A DNA stretch of 64,000 nt from Nonomuraea sp. PA05 (GCF_008086045.1 NZ_VSEY01000038.1:62001-126000); one strand, 5' to 3'; positions 15,894-25,148 are shown, numbered from the stretch's first letter. Made by a program: numbers and translations. The notes: generated from the sequence alone by a model not told the origin.

Positions 15894-17104
15894 GCACCCT
15901 GCACCTGGCCGTCGCGCTCGACGGCGCAGGCTGGCACCCGGCCGCCTGGCGGGAGCCGAGCGCCGCGCCGCGCGCCCTGTTCTCGGCCCGCTACTGGGCG
16001 GGGCTGGTCGCCGAGGCCGAGCGCGGGCTGCTCGACTTCGTCACCATCGAGGACGCGTTCGGCCTGCAGTCCACCCTGCCCGACACGCCCGACGACCGGA
16101 CCGACCAGGTACGGGGCCGCCTCGACGCGGTGCTGCTCGCCGCCAGGCTGGCGCCGCTCACCCACCACATCGGCCTGGTGCCGACCGCCACCACCACGCA
16201 CACCGAGCCGTTCCACGTCGCCATCGGCATCGCCGCGCTCGACCACGTCAGCGGCGGGCGCGCCGGCTGGCGGCCCCAGGTCTCCGCCCGCAGCTTCGAG
16301 GCGCGCCACTTCGGCCGCCGCGAGTTCCCGCCCCTCGACCAGGTGCTGAACCGGCCCGGCGGCGTGGACCTGTCCGGCGACCCGCACGTACGCGACCTGT
16401 TCGCGGAGGCGGGCGACGCGGTGCGGGTGGCGCGGCTGCTGTGGGACAGCTGGGAGGACGACGCCGAGATCCGCGACGTGCCCACCGGCCGGTTCATCGA
16501 CCGCGACAAGCTCCACCACATCGACTTCGAGGGGCGCTTCTTCTCGGTCAGGGGCCCCTCCATCACCCCCCGCTCGCCGCAGGGCCAGCCGGTCGTGGCC
16601 GCGCTGGCGCACAGCCGGCTGCCGTACGAGTTCGCCGCGGCCCACGCCGACGTCGTCTTCGTCACGCCGCACTCGGCCGAGCAGGCCCGCGCCATCGTGA
16701 CCGAGGTCAGCGAGCTGTCCCCGGACGTGCAGATCTTCGCCGACCTCGTCGTGTTCCTCGGCGACGACGCGGCCGCCCGCAAGGCGCGACTCGACGAGCT
16801 GGACGGGGCCGAGCTCGCCTCCGACGCCGCCGTCTTCACCGGGCACGTGCGTGACCTGGCCGGGCTGCTGCTGGAGTGGCGGCGCGCCGGGATCCAGGGG
16901 TTCCGGCTGCGGCCGGGGGCCGTGCCGTACGACCTGTGGCAGATCGCCTCAGGGCTGACGGCCGAGCTGCGCGGCCGTCAGGCGTTCAGGAGCAGGTACG
17001 AGGCGCGGACGCTGCGCGAGCTGCTCGGACTGCCCCGCCCGGCGAGCCGTTACACGGGTCACCACGCGGGTCACCACACGGGTCACCGTGCGGGGGCACG
17101 ATGA
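15890..17104 (+). CDS. LLM flavin-dependent monooxygenase (second)
   Basis: A 404-residue luciferase-fold protein. ATG at 15890 overlaps the previous stop; the frame stays open upstream by chance only. Recognisable parts are LDFVTIEDAFGLQS near residues 45-58, LDHVSGGRAGWRPQVSARSF near 112-131 and a C-terminal helical part. It is clearly related to the first LLM gene but diverged, so a different substrate is likely. The C-terminus ends in a low-complexity TGHHAGHHTGHRAG tail encoded by 12-bp repeats that run into the next start codon. Confidence 0.88.
   Translation: MSTLHLAVALDGAGWHPAAWREPSAAPRALFSARYWAGLVAEAERGLLDFVTIEDAFGLQSTLPDTPDDRTDQVRGRLDAVLLAARLAPLTHHIGLVPTATTTHTEPFHVAIGIAALDHVSGGRAGWRPQVSARSFEARHFGRREFPPLDQVLNRPGGVDLSGDPHVRDLFAEAGDAVRVARLLWDSWEDDAEIRDVPTGRFIDRDKLHHIDFEGRFFSVRGPSITPRSPQGQPVVAALAHSRLPYEFAAAHADVVFVTPHSAEQARAIVTEVSELSPDVQIFADLVVFLGDDAAARKARLDELDGAELASDAAVFTGHVRDLAGLLLEWRRAGIQGFRLRPGAVPYDLWQIASGLTAELRGRQAFRSRYEARTLRELLGLPRPASRYTGHHAGHHTGHRAGAR
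17054..17101 (+). repeat. 12-bp tandem repeat at the junction of two LLM genes
   Basis: Four imperfect copies of a 12-bp unit (ACGGGTCACCAC and close variants) encode the His/Gly-rich tail of the second LLM protein. They end on the first base of the next gene's ATG. Confidence 0.8.
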
Positions 17105-18141
17105 AATTCCTGCTCATCACGCTGATCACGCACACCGGCGGGAGCTCGCCGACCGAGCGGTTCCGCGAGGTGGTCGCCAACGCCGTGCTCGGCGAGGAGC
17201 TGGGCTTCGACGGGTTCGGCGTGGGGGAGCGGCACGAGCGGCCGTTCATCTCCTCCTCCCCGCCGGTGGTGCTCAGCCACATCGCGGCGAAGACGTCCAG
17301 GATCCGGCTGTTCACCGCGGTCACCACGCTCAGCCTGCTCGACCCCGTGCGGGCCTACGAGGACTATGCCACGCTCGACCACCTGTCGGGCGGCCGCCTG
17401 GAGCTGATCATCGGCAAGGGGAACGGGGCGGCGCAGGCCCAGCTTTTCCACGTCACCGCCGAGGACCAGTGGGAGCGCAACCGGGAGTCCTACGAGCTGT
17501 TCCGCCGCCTGTGGCGGGAGGACAAGGTCACCTGGCAGGGCCGGTTCCGTCCGTCGCTGACCGAGGCCGAGACCTGGCCGCGGCCCCTGCAGCGGCCGAT
17601 CAGGGTCTGGCACGGCAGCGCCACCAGCAAGGAGTCGGTGGACCTGGCCGCCCGCTACGGCGACCCGCTGTTCTCCGCGAACGTCACCAACCCCATCGAC
17701 CCCTACGCCGAGCTGATCGACCACTACCGCGAACGCTGGGCGCACTACGGGCACGACCCCGCCGACGCGCTCGTGGGCGCGGGAACGGCCGGCTACTACG
17801 CGGCCAGGACCTCCCAGGAGGCCATCGACACCTACCGGCCGATCTTCGAGGCCCGCGTGCTGTTCCAGCGCCGCCTCGGCCTGCCGGTCGTCTTCCCGAC
17901 CCTGGAGGACGCCATCGAGCGCGGCTCCATCCTCGTCGGCAGCCCGCAGCAGATCATCGACAAGGTGCTGCGCTACCACAAACGGTTCGGGCACGAGGTC
18001 ATGCACCTGCACGCCGACGCCGACGGGCTCACCCCGGCGCAGCACCGGGGAGCGCTGGAGCTGTTCCAGGCCGAGATCGCGCCTGCCCTGCGGGCCGAGA
18101 TCCCCAGCAGGCCGTTCCCCTCCCCCGGAAGTGACTCATGA
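17101..18141 (+). CDS. LLM flavin-dependent monooxygenase, CE1758-like (third)
   Basis: A 346-residue luciferase-fold protein. GFGVGERHERPFISSSPPVV near residues 39-58 and LDHLSGGRLELIIGKGNG near 92-109 mark a subfamily of FMN-dependent monooxygenases close to Corynebacterium CE1758. It lacks the long insertion of NtaA/DszA enzymes. The ATG overlaps the previous stop by 4 bp and the gene in turn overlaps the next by 4 bp, so all four LLM genes are translationally coupled. The substrate is unknown; context says an organosulfur compound. Confidence 0.9.
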   Translation: MKFLLITLITHTGGSSPTERFREVVANAVLGEELGFDGFGVGERHERPFISSSPPVVLSHIAAKTSRIRLFTAVTTLSLLDPVRAYEDYATLDHLSGGRLELIIGKGNGAAQAQLFHVTAEDQWERNRESYELFRRLWREDKVTWQGRFRPSLTEAETWPRPLQRPIRVWHGSATSKESVDLAARYGDPLFSANVTNPIDPYAELIDHYRERWAHYGHDPADALVGAGTAGYYAARTSQEAIDTYRPIFEARVLFQRRLGLPVVFPTLEDAIERGSILVGSPQQIIDKVLRYHKRFGHEVMHLHADADGLTPAQHRGALELFQAEIAPALRAEIPSRPFPSPGSDS

Positions 18142-19247
18142 CGCTGTCCATCCTCGACCTGGCCCCCATCCCCTCCGGCGGCACGGCCGCCGACGCGCTG
18201 CGCAACACCATCGACCTGGCACGGCAGGCCGAGCGGTTCGGCTACCGCCGCTACTGGGTGGCCGAGCACCACTTCGCGCCCGGCGTCGCCGGCTCGGCGC
18301 CCGCCGTGCTGATCGGGCTGATCGCGGCAGCCACCTCCACCATCCGGGTGGGGTCCGGGGCCGTGCAGCTCGGCCACCAGACACCGCTGTCGGTCGTCGA
18401 GCAGTTCGGCCTCATCGACGCCCTCTATCCGGGACGGCTCGACCTCGGCATCGGCCGCTCGGGCCAGCGCCGCGCCGAGCTGACCGCCCGCCAGGCCGCC
18501 CCCGCCGAGCCGCCCGCAGAACCGCCGGCCGAGCGGTTCGTGGACGGGCTGCTCATCCCCAAGCCGTTCGACTTCGCCAAGCTCGTCACCCACCCGCAGC
18601 TCGCCCACTACGCCACCCTGCTTCAGCAGCCCGGCGCCCAGACCCCCGACTTCGCCGGCCAGATCGACGACGTGCTCGCCTTCCTCGACGGCACCCACGA
18701 GGCGCACGCCGTCCCCGGTGAGGGCGCCGACCTGCACGTGTGGATCCTCGGCAGCAGCGGCGGGCAGAGCGCCCAGGTCGCGGGGGAGCGGGGCCTGCCG
18801 TTCGCGGCCAACTACCACGTCAGCCCCGCCTCCGTGCTGGAAGCCGTCGAAGCCTACCGGGAGGCGTTCAAACCGTCCGCCGCGCTGGCCGAGCCGTACA
18901 TCGTCGTCTCCGCCGACGCCGTCGTCGCCCAGGACGAGGCCACCGCCCGCGAGCTGGCCTCACCCTACGGCCTGTGGGTGCGCAGCATCAGGACGGGCGC
19001 CGGCGCCATGCCCTTCCCGACGCCCGCCGAGGCCGCCGCTCACCCCTGGACCGACGCCGACCGCGAGCTCGTCAAGGACCGCCTCGACACCCAGTTCGTC
19101 GGCACCCCAGGACAGGTCGCCGAACGGCTGGACGTGCTGCGCCGGGTCATCGGGGCCGACGAGCTGCTCGTCACCACCATCACCCATGATCACGACGACC
19201 GCGTGCGCTCGTACGAGCTGCTCGCAGAAGCCTGGAACCGCCGGTGA
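18138..19247 (+). CDS. LLM monooxygenase, MsnO8-like (fourth)
   Basis: A 369-residue luciferase-like protein whose opening LSILDLAPIPSGGTAADALR and YWVAEHHFAP are hallmarks of the MsnO8 type. VGSGAVQLGHQTPLSVVEQFG follows near residues 71-91. A short Pro/Ala-rich insertion (AAPAEPPAEPPAERF) around residues 119-133 is unusual. It is coupled to both neighbours by 4-bp overlaps; its stop overlaps the GTG start of the binding-protein gene. Confidence 0.9.
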   Translation: MTLSILDLAPIPSGGTAADALRNTIDLARQAERFGYRRYWVAEHHFAPGVAGSAPAVLIGLIAAATSTIRVGSGAVQLGHQTPLSVVEQFGLIDALYPGRLDLGIGRSGQRRAELTARQAAPAEPPAEPPAERFVDGLLIPKPFDFAKLVTHPQLAHYATLLQQPGAQTPDFAGQIDDVLAFLDGTHEAHAVPGEGADLHVWILGSSGGQSAQVAGERGLPFAANYHVSPASVLEAVEAYREAFKPSAALAEPYIVVSADAVVAQDEATARELASPYGLWVRSIRTGAGAMPFPTPAEAAAHPWTDADRELVKDRLDTQFVGTPGQVAERLDVLRRVIGADELLVTTITHDHDDRVRSYELLAEAWNRR

Positions 19248-20848
19248 AGCGCCTCATCCCCGTCCTCCTGCTGGCCCTGGCCGCGTGCGGCGCCCAGCCT
19301 GCCACCCAGCGGGCAGCCGCCGCGCCCACCTCCCTGACCTGGGCCATCGAGACCCAGCCGATCACCCTCAACCCGCAGCAGTGGGCGCAGAACAAGGTCA
19401 GGCTGCTGGTGTTCAACCAGTTCGACGCGCTGCTGACCAGGAACAAGGACGGCTCGTTCGGCCCCTGGCTGGCCAAGGAGTGGAAGGTGTCGGACGACGA
19501 GCTGACCTACACTCTCACCCTCCGCGACGACGTCACCTTCCACGACGGCACGAAGTTCGACGCCGCCTCCGTCAAGGCCAACCTCGACCAGTTCTTCGTC
19601 GAGGGCTACAACACGGCCGTGGCCGGCATCCAGCTCCGGGCGTACCAGGAGGCGAAGGTGACCTCGCCGGCCACGCTGGAGATCACCCTCAAGGAGCCTG
19701 ACGCCCTCTTCCTCGACTTCCTCGCCTCCCCCTACGCCGGTCAGGTCTCCCCGAAGTCGCTCAAGAGCGCCAAGGACCTCAAGTTCGGCGGCGTCGATCT
19801 GGCCGGCACCGGGCCGTTCATCCTCGACAGGTACGTGCCCGGCCAGGAGATCCACTACCGCCGCAACCCCGCCTACCAGTGGCCGCCCGCCGGAGCCGCC
19901 CACCAGGGCCCCGCCCACCTGTCGGAGATCACCTACCGGTTCCTGCCCGAGGCCGCCGTCCGCGTCGGCGCGCTCACCTCCGGCCAGGTGCAGGTCATCG
20001 AGGGCGTGCCCGCCACCGAGGCCGGGCTCATCAAGAACGATCCCGGCCTGACGCTGCAGACCGCGCTCAACTCGGGCACCTCCTTCTCCTACTACTTCAA
20101 CACCTCCCGCGCCCCGTTCGACGACCAGCGCGTACGCGAGGCCTTCCGCGCGGCCGTGGACCTGGACGCCGTGCTCAAGGCCGTCTACCAGGGCACCGCC
20201 ACCAGGGCGTGGAGCGTCGTCGGCAAGGCGAGCACGTTCTACGACACCTCGCTGGAGAACACTTTCGGCGGCGACGTCGCCAAGGCCAACGCGCTGCTCG
20301 ACGAGGCCGGCTGGAAGCAGCGCGACGCCCTGGGCTACCGGGTCAAGGACGGCAAGAGGCTGAGCGTGCGCACGATCGCCTCGGCGGCGTTCATCCGCGA
20401 CCGGCGCGACATCCTCGCCCAGGCCATCCAGGCGCAGGTCAAGCAGAACGCGGGCATCGACTTCCAGGTCAAGATCGTCGACCAGGGCACGGCGCAGAAG
20501 GCACTCGACGACAACGACTACGAGGTGTTCGAGAACTCCCGCGGCGACTCCGACGCCGGCGCCGCGCTCAATCTGCTCCTGCCGGGCAAGGGCGCGCTCA
20601 ACCGCACCCACTTCTCCGACCCGGACGTCGAGAAGTGGATCGCCGAGGCCTCGCGGACCTCCGACCAGGAGCGGCGCAAGGAGCTGTACGCCAAGGTGCA
20701 GCAGGTGGTGGTGCGGGACAAGGCCATCGTGTTCCCGATCTACGTGCCCGCCGACCAGATCGCCGCGCAGAAGAGCGTCCAGGGGCTCGGCTTCAACCCC
20801 GCCTCCGGCACGCCCGCCGGCGCGTACGACGTGCGGATAGGCACATGA
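19244..20848 (+). CDS. ABC transporter substrate-binding lipoprotein, peptide/glutathione type
   Basis: A 534-residue family-5 binding protein. The signal peptide has a lipobox LALAAC (Cys near residue 15). TSLTWAIETQPITLNPQQWA starts the mature domain, then LLTRNKDGSFGPWLAKEWKV, and FREAFRAAVDLDAVL-type segments in lobe II. This family binds peptides, nickel, opines or glutathione. Because monooxygenases for organosulfur sit directly upstream, a sulfur-containing ligand is likely (inference). The GTG start lies in the preceding stop, and the ATG of the permease lies in this stop. Confidence 0.92.
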   Translation: MKRLIPVLLLALAACGAQPATQRAAAAPTSLTWAIETQPITLNPQQWAQNKVRLLVFNQFDALLTRNKDGSFGPWLAKEWKVSDDELTYTLTLRDDVTFHDGTKFDAASVKANLDQFFVEGYNTAVAGIQLRAYQEAKVTSPATLEITLKEPDALFLDFLASPYAGQVSPKSLKSAKDLKFGGVDLAGTGPFILDRYVPGQEIHYRRNPAYQWPPAGAAHQGPAHLSEITYRFLPEAAVRVGALTSGQVQVIEGVPATEAGLIKNDPGLTLQTALNSGTSFSYYFNTSRAPFDDQRVREAFRAAVDLDAVLKAVYQGTATRAWSVVGKASTFYDTSLENTFGGDVAKANALLDEAGWKQRDALGYRVKDGKRLSVRTIASAAFIRDRRDILAQAIQAQVKQNAGIDFQVKIVDQGTAQKALDDNDYEVFENSRGDSDAGAALNLLLPGKGALNRTHFSDPDVEKWIAEASRTSDQERRKELYAKVQQVVVRDKAIVFPIYVPADQIAAQKSVQGLGFNPASGTPAGAYDVRIGT

Positions 20849-21777
20849 TCGGCCGGCTCGGCGTCGTCAGGCGGCTCGGGACCGGGCTGGCCGTGTTGTG
20901 GGCCGCCGCCACCGCCTCCTACGTCGCGCTGCTGATCGCTCCGGGCGACACCGTGGACATCCTGATCGGCGACGGCGTCGACACGCCGGAGATCCGGGCC
21001 GCGATCATCAGGGAGTGGGGGCTCGACCGGCCCGAGGTCGTCCAGTACCTCGCCTACCTGTGGCGGCTGCTGCACGGCGACCTCGGACGTTCCTACCAGC
21101 TCCAGCGGGGCGTCGGCGAGGTGCTGGCCACCCAGATCGCGCCCACCGTCCAGCTCACCCTGGCCGCCGCGGCCGTCGGGGTGACGCTGGCCGCAGTCAT
21201 CGCGCTCGTCACGGCCGGGCGCGGGCGGGCGGCGCGGGGCATGGCCTCGGTCGCCTCGGTGGCGGAGCTGGTGGCGGTGTCGGTGCCGCCGTTCCTCATC
21301 GGGATCGTGCTGCTGGCCGTCTTCTCGTTCACGCTCGGCTGGTTCCCCGTCTCCGGCGCGCAGGGGCCGGCCGCGCTGGTGCTGCCCGCGCTCGCGCTCG
21401 GGCTGCCCATCGCGGGCGTGCTCGGGCAGGTGCTGCGGGGCGGGCTCGAACGGGCGCTGGAGCAGCCGTTCGCGGTCACCGCCAGGGCGCGCGGCCTGAC
21501 GGAGCGGGCGCTGGTCGCCCGGCACGCGCTGCGCCACGCGCTCATCCCGGCCGTGACGCTGGCCGGCTGGTTCACCGGCACGCTGCTCGGCGGGGCCGTC
21601 ATCACCGAGGTGCTGTTCGGGCGGCCCGGGCTCGGCCGCGTCGCCATGGACGCCGTCACCGGGCGCGACATGCCGGTGGTCATGGCCGTCGTGCTGCTGT
21701 CGGCCCTGGTGTACGTGACCATCAGCACGCTCCTCGACCTGGCCTACCGCGCCATCGACCCGCGAATCCGAGGCTGA
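20845..21777 (+). CDS. ABC transporter permease, DppB type
   Basis: 310 residues with an N-terminal membrane helix, an extracytoplasmic segment (APGDTVDILIGDGVDTPEIR) and five further helices. The coupling loop RARGLTERALVARHALRHAL near residues 213-232 is the DppB/OppB signature, followed by LLGGAVITEVLFGRPGLGR. It is the first of two permeases for the importer and is translated from an ATG overlapping the binding-protein stop. Confidence 0.92.
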   Translation: MIGRLGVVRRLGTGLAVLWAAATASYVALLIAPGDTVDILIGDGVDTPEIRAAIIREWGLDRPEVVQYLAYLWRLLHGDLGRSYQLQRGVGEVLATQIAPTVQLTLAAAAVGVTLAAVIALVTAGRGRAARGMASVASVAELVAVSVPPFLIGIVLLAVFSFTLGWFPVSGAQGPAALVLPALALGLPIAGVLGQVLRGGLERALEQPFAVTARARGLTERALVARHALRHALIPAVTLAGWFTGTLLGGAVITEVLFGRPGLGRVAMDAVTGRDMPVVMAVVLLSALVYVTISTLLDLAYRAIDPRIRG

Positions 21778-21783
21778 CCGCCC

Positions 21784-22644
21784 ATGTCCGCACTCACCCC
21801 GGCCTCCACCCCGCGCTCCACCCCGGCCTCGCTGCGCCTGCCCATCGCGCCAGGGCTGCTCCTCCCGAGCGCCTTCCTCGTCCTGCTGGCGCTGGCCGTC
21901 GCCGCGCCCGCCCTGCTCACCGGCGCCGACCCGCTGGCCGCCGACCCGCTCAGCGCGCTCGCGCCCCCCGGTGCCGGGCACTGGTTCGGCAGCGACCACC
22001 TCGGCCGCGACGTGCTGTCCAGGGTCGTGCACGGCGCCCGCCACTCCATCAGCATCGGCGTCGCCGCCACCGTCCTGGCCGTCACCTCGGGCGTGCTGCT
22101 GGGCCTGACGGCCGGCCTGTCACCCAAATGGCTGGACGAGGCGCTGGCCCGCGCGTTCGACGTGCTGTCCACCCTGCCCGAGCTGCTCCTGGCCCTGCTC
22201 GTGGTGGCGATCACCGGCCCAGGCACCGGAAACGTGATCTTCGCGATCGCCGTCGCCCAGATCCCCAACTACGCCCGCGTGATCCGCGCCCAGACGTTCG
22301 TCGTGCGCCACTCCGGCTACGTCGAGCAGGCCGTCACGTTCGGCCGCCCCCGCCTGGCGATCACCGCCGGGCACGTGCTCCCCAACGTGCTCGGCCCCAT
22401 CCCCGTCCTGGCCACCATCGGGCTCGGCCAGGCGGTCATCGCCAGCTCGGGCCTGAGCTTCCTCGGCATGGGCCCGCAGCCGCCCGCCGCCGAATGGGGC
22501 GCGATGCTCTCCGAGGCCCGCAACTACCTGCGGGTCGCCTGGTGGGAGGCGCTCTTCCCAGGTCTGGCGATCACGCTCACCGTCGTCTGCCTGACCGTCG
22601 TCGGACGCCGTCTCCAGCGCCGCTTCGAAGGAAGGACCCCATGA
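21784..22644 (+). CDS. ABC transporter permease, DppC type
   Basis: 286 residues. It has the family GADPLAADPLSALAPPGAGH, then FGSDHLGRDVLSRVVHGARH near residues 69-88, and the coupling loop VIRAQTFVVRHSGYVEQAVT. It starts 7 bp after the DppB-type gene and overlaps the ATPase gene by 4 bp. It forms the channel with the DppB-type permease. Confidence 0.92.
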   Translation: MSALTPASTPRSTPASLRLPIAPGLLLPSAFLVLLALAVAAPALLTGADPLAADPLSALAPPGAGHWFGSDHLGRDVLSRVVHGARHSISIGVAATVLAVTSGVLLGLTAGLSPKWLDEALARAFDVLSTLPELLLALLVVAITGPGTGNVIFAIAVAQIPNYARVIRAQTFVVRHSGYVEQAVTFGRPRLAITAGHVLPNVLGPIPVLATIGLGQAVIASSGLSFLGMGPQPPAAEWGAMLSEARNYLRVAWWEALFPGLAITLTVVCLTVVGRRLQRRFEGRTP

Positions 22645-24320
22645 TCACCAACTCCGGCGAGGACACGGGCGCCTCCCCGCTCGTCGCCGTGCGGAACCTG
22701 CGGGTCGGCTTCAACGGGACGGAGGTCGTGCGCGGCGTCTCGCTGTCCGTCGCGCCCGGCGAGTGCGTGGCCGTCGTGGGGGAGTCCGGCTCGGGCAAGA
22801 GCGTCACGGCCCGCACCCTGCTCGGGCTGGCCGGGCCGGGCTCGTCCGTGCGGGCGTCCGCGTTCACCGTCGCGGGGCGCGACGCGCTGACGTTCGGCGA
22901 GCGGGAGTGGCGCGGGCTGCGCGGCAGGTTCGCCGGCCTCGTGCTGCAGGACGCGCTCGTCTCCCTCGACCCGCTGCGGACCGTCGGCGCGGAGATCGGC
23001 GAGGTGCTGACCGCGCACGACGTCGTGCCGCGCCGGTGGCGGGAGAGCAGGACGCTTGAGCTGCTGGAGTCGGTCGGCGTGCCCGAGCCGGAGCTGCACG
23101 CACGCCGGCGTCCGCACGAGTTGTCGGGCGGGCTGCGGCAGCGCGTGCTCATCGCCTCCGCCATCGCGGCCGAACCCGAGCTGATCATCGCCGACGAGCC
23201 GACGACCGCGCTCGACGTCACCGTGCAGGCCCAGATCATGCGGCTGCTCGCCGAACGCAAGGCGGCCGGCACCGCGCTGCTGCTGATCAGCCACGACCTC
23301 GCCGTCGTCGCCTCGATCGCCGACCGGATCCTCGTCATGCGGGACGGCCGGGTCGTCGAGGAGGGGCCTGCCCTGGACGTGCTGGCGGCGCCCGCGCACG
23401 ACTACACGCGCGCCCTCCTGGCCGCCGTCCCGTCGGCCACCTCCCGCGGCACCCGCCTCACGGACGGCGCCCCCCTCGCCGCACGCCACGCGAACGGCAC
23501 TCCTGTCAGCTCTGTGCGGGCCCCGGTGCTCGCCGTGTCCGGCCTGACCCGCTCCTTCGGCCCCCGCCGCGTCGTCGAGGACGTCTCCTTCGCCCTGCAC
23601 CGGGGCGAGACGCTGGGCATCGTCGGGGAGTCCGGCTCGGGCAAGACCACGGTGGCCCGGCTGGCCCTGGCCCTGATCGAGCCCGACGACGGCCGGGTCA
23701 CCCTGCACGGCGAGCCGTGGAGCGGCTTGCCCGAGCGTTCCCGCCGCCCCCGCCGCCCCACCCTCCAGCTCATCTCCCAGAACCCGCTGGACTCCTTCGA
23801 CCCCCGCCACACCACCGCCCGCCTGATCGCCGAGCCGCTGCGGCTGCCGCGGGCCGGGCGGCGGGCACGCGTACTGGACCTGCTGGCCCGCGTCGGCCTC
23901 CCGCCCGAGGTGGCGGGCAGGCATCCGCGCGAGCTGTCCGGCGGCCAGCGGCAGCGCGTCGCCATCGCCCGCGCTCTCGGCCCCCGCCCCGACGTGCTGG
24001 TCTGCGACGAGCCGGTCTCCGCGCTGGACGTCTCCATCCAGGCCCAGGTGCTGGACCTGCTGGCGGAGCTGCAGGCCGAGTACGGCACCGCGATGGTGTT
24101 CATCTCCCACGACCTGGGCGTCGTGCAGCACATCGCCGACCGGGTGCTGGTCATGAAGGACGGCAGGGTCGTGGAGGAGGGGGAGGTGGACGGGGTGTTC
24201 ACCGCGCCGCGCCACCCGTACACGCGGGATCTGGTGGCGGCGGTGCCCAGGTTGCCCGGCGGGGAAGTGGCAGATCTTCCTCGGTCCGGGGCGGAAACCC
24301 AGGTGAGCGCGGGGATGTGA
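22641..24320 (+). CDS. Fused double-ATPase subunit of the peptide-type ABC importer
   Basis: With ATG at 22641 the protein has 559 residues and two complete ATPase halves. The N-half has Walker A GESGSGKS (about residue 46), signature LSGGLRQR and Walker B LIIADEPTTALD. The C-half has Walker A GESGSGKT (about 333), LSGGQRQR and LVCDEPVSALD. It is thus DppD and DppF in one chain, the GsiA arrangement. A Pro/Arg-rich joint lies near residues 265-290. It closes the first half of the island; a 66-bp gap with a palindrome follows. Confidence 0.94.
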   Translation: MITNSGEDTGASPLVAVRNLRVGFNGTEVVRGVSLSVAPGECVAVVGESGSGKSVTARTLLGLAGPGSSVRASAFTVAGRDALTFGEREWRGLRGRFAGLVLQDALVSLDPLRTVGAEIGEVLTAHDVVPRRWRESRTLELLESVGVPEPELHARRRPHELSGGLRQRVLIASAIAAEPELIIADEPTTALDVTVQAQIMRLLAERKAAGTALLLISHDLAVVASIADRILVMRDGRVVEEGPALDVLAAPAHDYTRALLAAVPSATSRGTRLTDGAPLAARHANGTPVSSVRAPVLAVSGLTRSFGPRRVVEDVSFALHRGETLGIVGESGSGKTTVARLALALIEPDDGRVTLHGEPWSGLPERSRRPRRPTLQLISQNPLDSFDPRHTTARLIAEPLRLPRAGRRARVLDLLARVGLPPEVAGRHPRELSGGQRQRVAIARALGPRPDVLVCDEPVSALDVSIQAQVLDLLAELQAEYGTAMVFISHDLGVVQHIADRVLVMKDGRVVEEGEVDGVFTAPRHPYTRDLVAAVPRLPGGEVADLPRSGAETQVSAGM

Positions 24321-24361
24321 CCCGCTGGAGGGTGGCGCAACCTCCCTGTTATCCCCTTATT

Positions 24362-24378
24362 CCTACTTATTTAGTAGG
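24362..24378. promoter_or_regulatory. Palindrome upstream of the GntR gene
   Basis: CCTACT-TATTT-AGTAGG is a perfect 6-bp inverted repeat with a 5-bp spacer, 8 bases before the GntR ATG in a locally AT-rich stretch. It is a likely GntR autoregulatory operator. The AGTAGG half also occurs in the repeat at 12867-12893 that precedes the island promoter. Confidence 0.6.
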
Positions 24379-24386
24379 TTGAAGGC

Positions 24387-25148
24387 ATGGAACGGGTGGC
24401 CCTCGACGATCGGCGGCGCCGGGCGGATCGTGCCCGGCAGGTCGCCGACCTGCTGAGAAGACAGATCATCCACGGCGGCTTCCCCGGCGGGCAGCTCCCG
24501 CTGGAGGCGGCGCTGGCGCGCGAGTTCGACACCTCGCGCAACACCGTGCGCCAGGCCCTGGACCTGCTGCGCGAGGAGGGACTGGTCGAGCGGTGCCCCG
24601 GCGTGGGCACCACCGTGGCGGCCGAGAAGTACCCGCACGGCCTGCACCGCCTGCTCGGCCTGGCCGAGACCCTGCACGAGCACGGGCAAGTCGTCAACCA
24701 GGTCCGCACGATGACCCTCATCGAGCCGCCCGCCCCGGTCAGCCACCGGCTCGGGCTGCCGCCCGGCGAGCAGGTCGTCTACCTCGAACGGCTGCGCAGC
24801 CTCAACGGCCTGCCGCTCTCGCTCGACCTGACGTACCTGGTGCGCGAGGCCGGCGAGCCGCTGTTCGACGAGGACCTGGCAGGCAACGACATCTTCGTCC
24901 TGCTGGAGACGATCACCGGGCAGCCCCTCGGCATGGCCGAGCTGACCCTGGAGGCCGTCAACGCCGACCCGCACACCGCCGCCGCACTCGGCACGCCGCG
25001 CGGCGCCGCGCTGCTGATGGTCGAACGGCTGACGCACCTGGCCGACGGCAGGCCGGTGGACCTGGAGTTCATCCGTTTCAGGGGGGACCGGCTGACGATG
25101 CGCGGCCACCTGCGACGTACCGAGAAGGAGGAGCACGCATGGCCCTGA
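24387..25148 (+). CDS. GntR family regulator, HutC/UTRA type
   Basis: 253 residues. The N-terminal winged helix has QVADLLRRQIIHGGFPGGQL, then LAREFDTSRNTVRQALDLLR, about residues 18-70. The C-terminal UTRA ligand domain (about 85-240) includes YLERLRSLNGLPLSLDLTYL. It likely controls the downstream transport and redox genes, perhaps with an imported sulfur compound as signal. A palindrome sits just upstream. The ferredoxin ATG lies inside its last codons (10-bp overlap). Confidence 0.9.
   Translation: MERVALDDRRRRADRARQVADLLRRQIIHGGFPGGQLPLEAALAREFDTSRNTVRQALDLLREEGLVERCPGVGTTVAAEKYPHGLHRLLGLAETLHEHGQVVNQVRTMTLIEPPAPVSHRLGLPPGEQVVYLERLRSLNGLPLSLDLTYLVREAGEPLFDEDLAGNDIFVLLETITGQPLGMAELTLEAVNADPHTAAALGTPRGAALLMVERLTHLADGRPVDLEFIRFRGDRLTMRGHLRRTEKEEHAWP

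Noticed and set aside
14516..17104. A single 862-codon plus frame that could suggest a fused protein
   Set aside because: The first part is an out-of-frame shadow of the first LLM gene; the true second LLM gene starts at 15890 in an ATGA overlap.
20898..24320. An 1140-codon plus frame ending in the double ATPase
   Set aside because: Residues before ATG 22641 are low-complexity Arg/Pro-rich sequence covering the permease genes in another frame.
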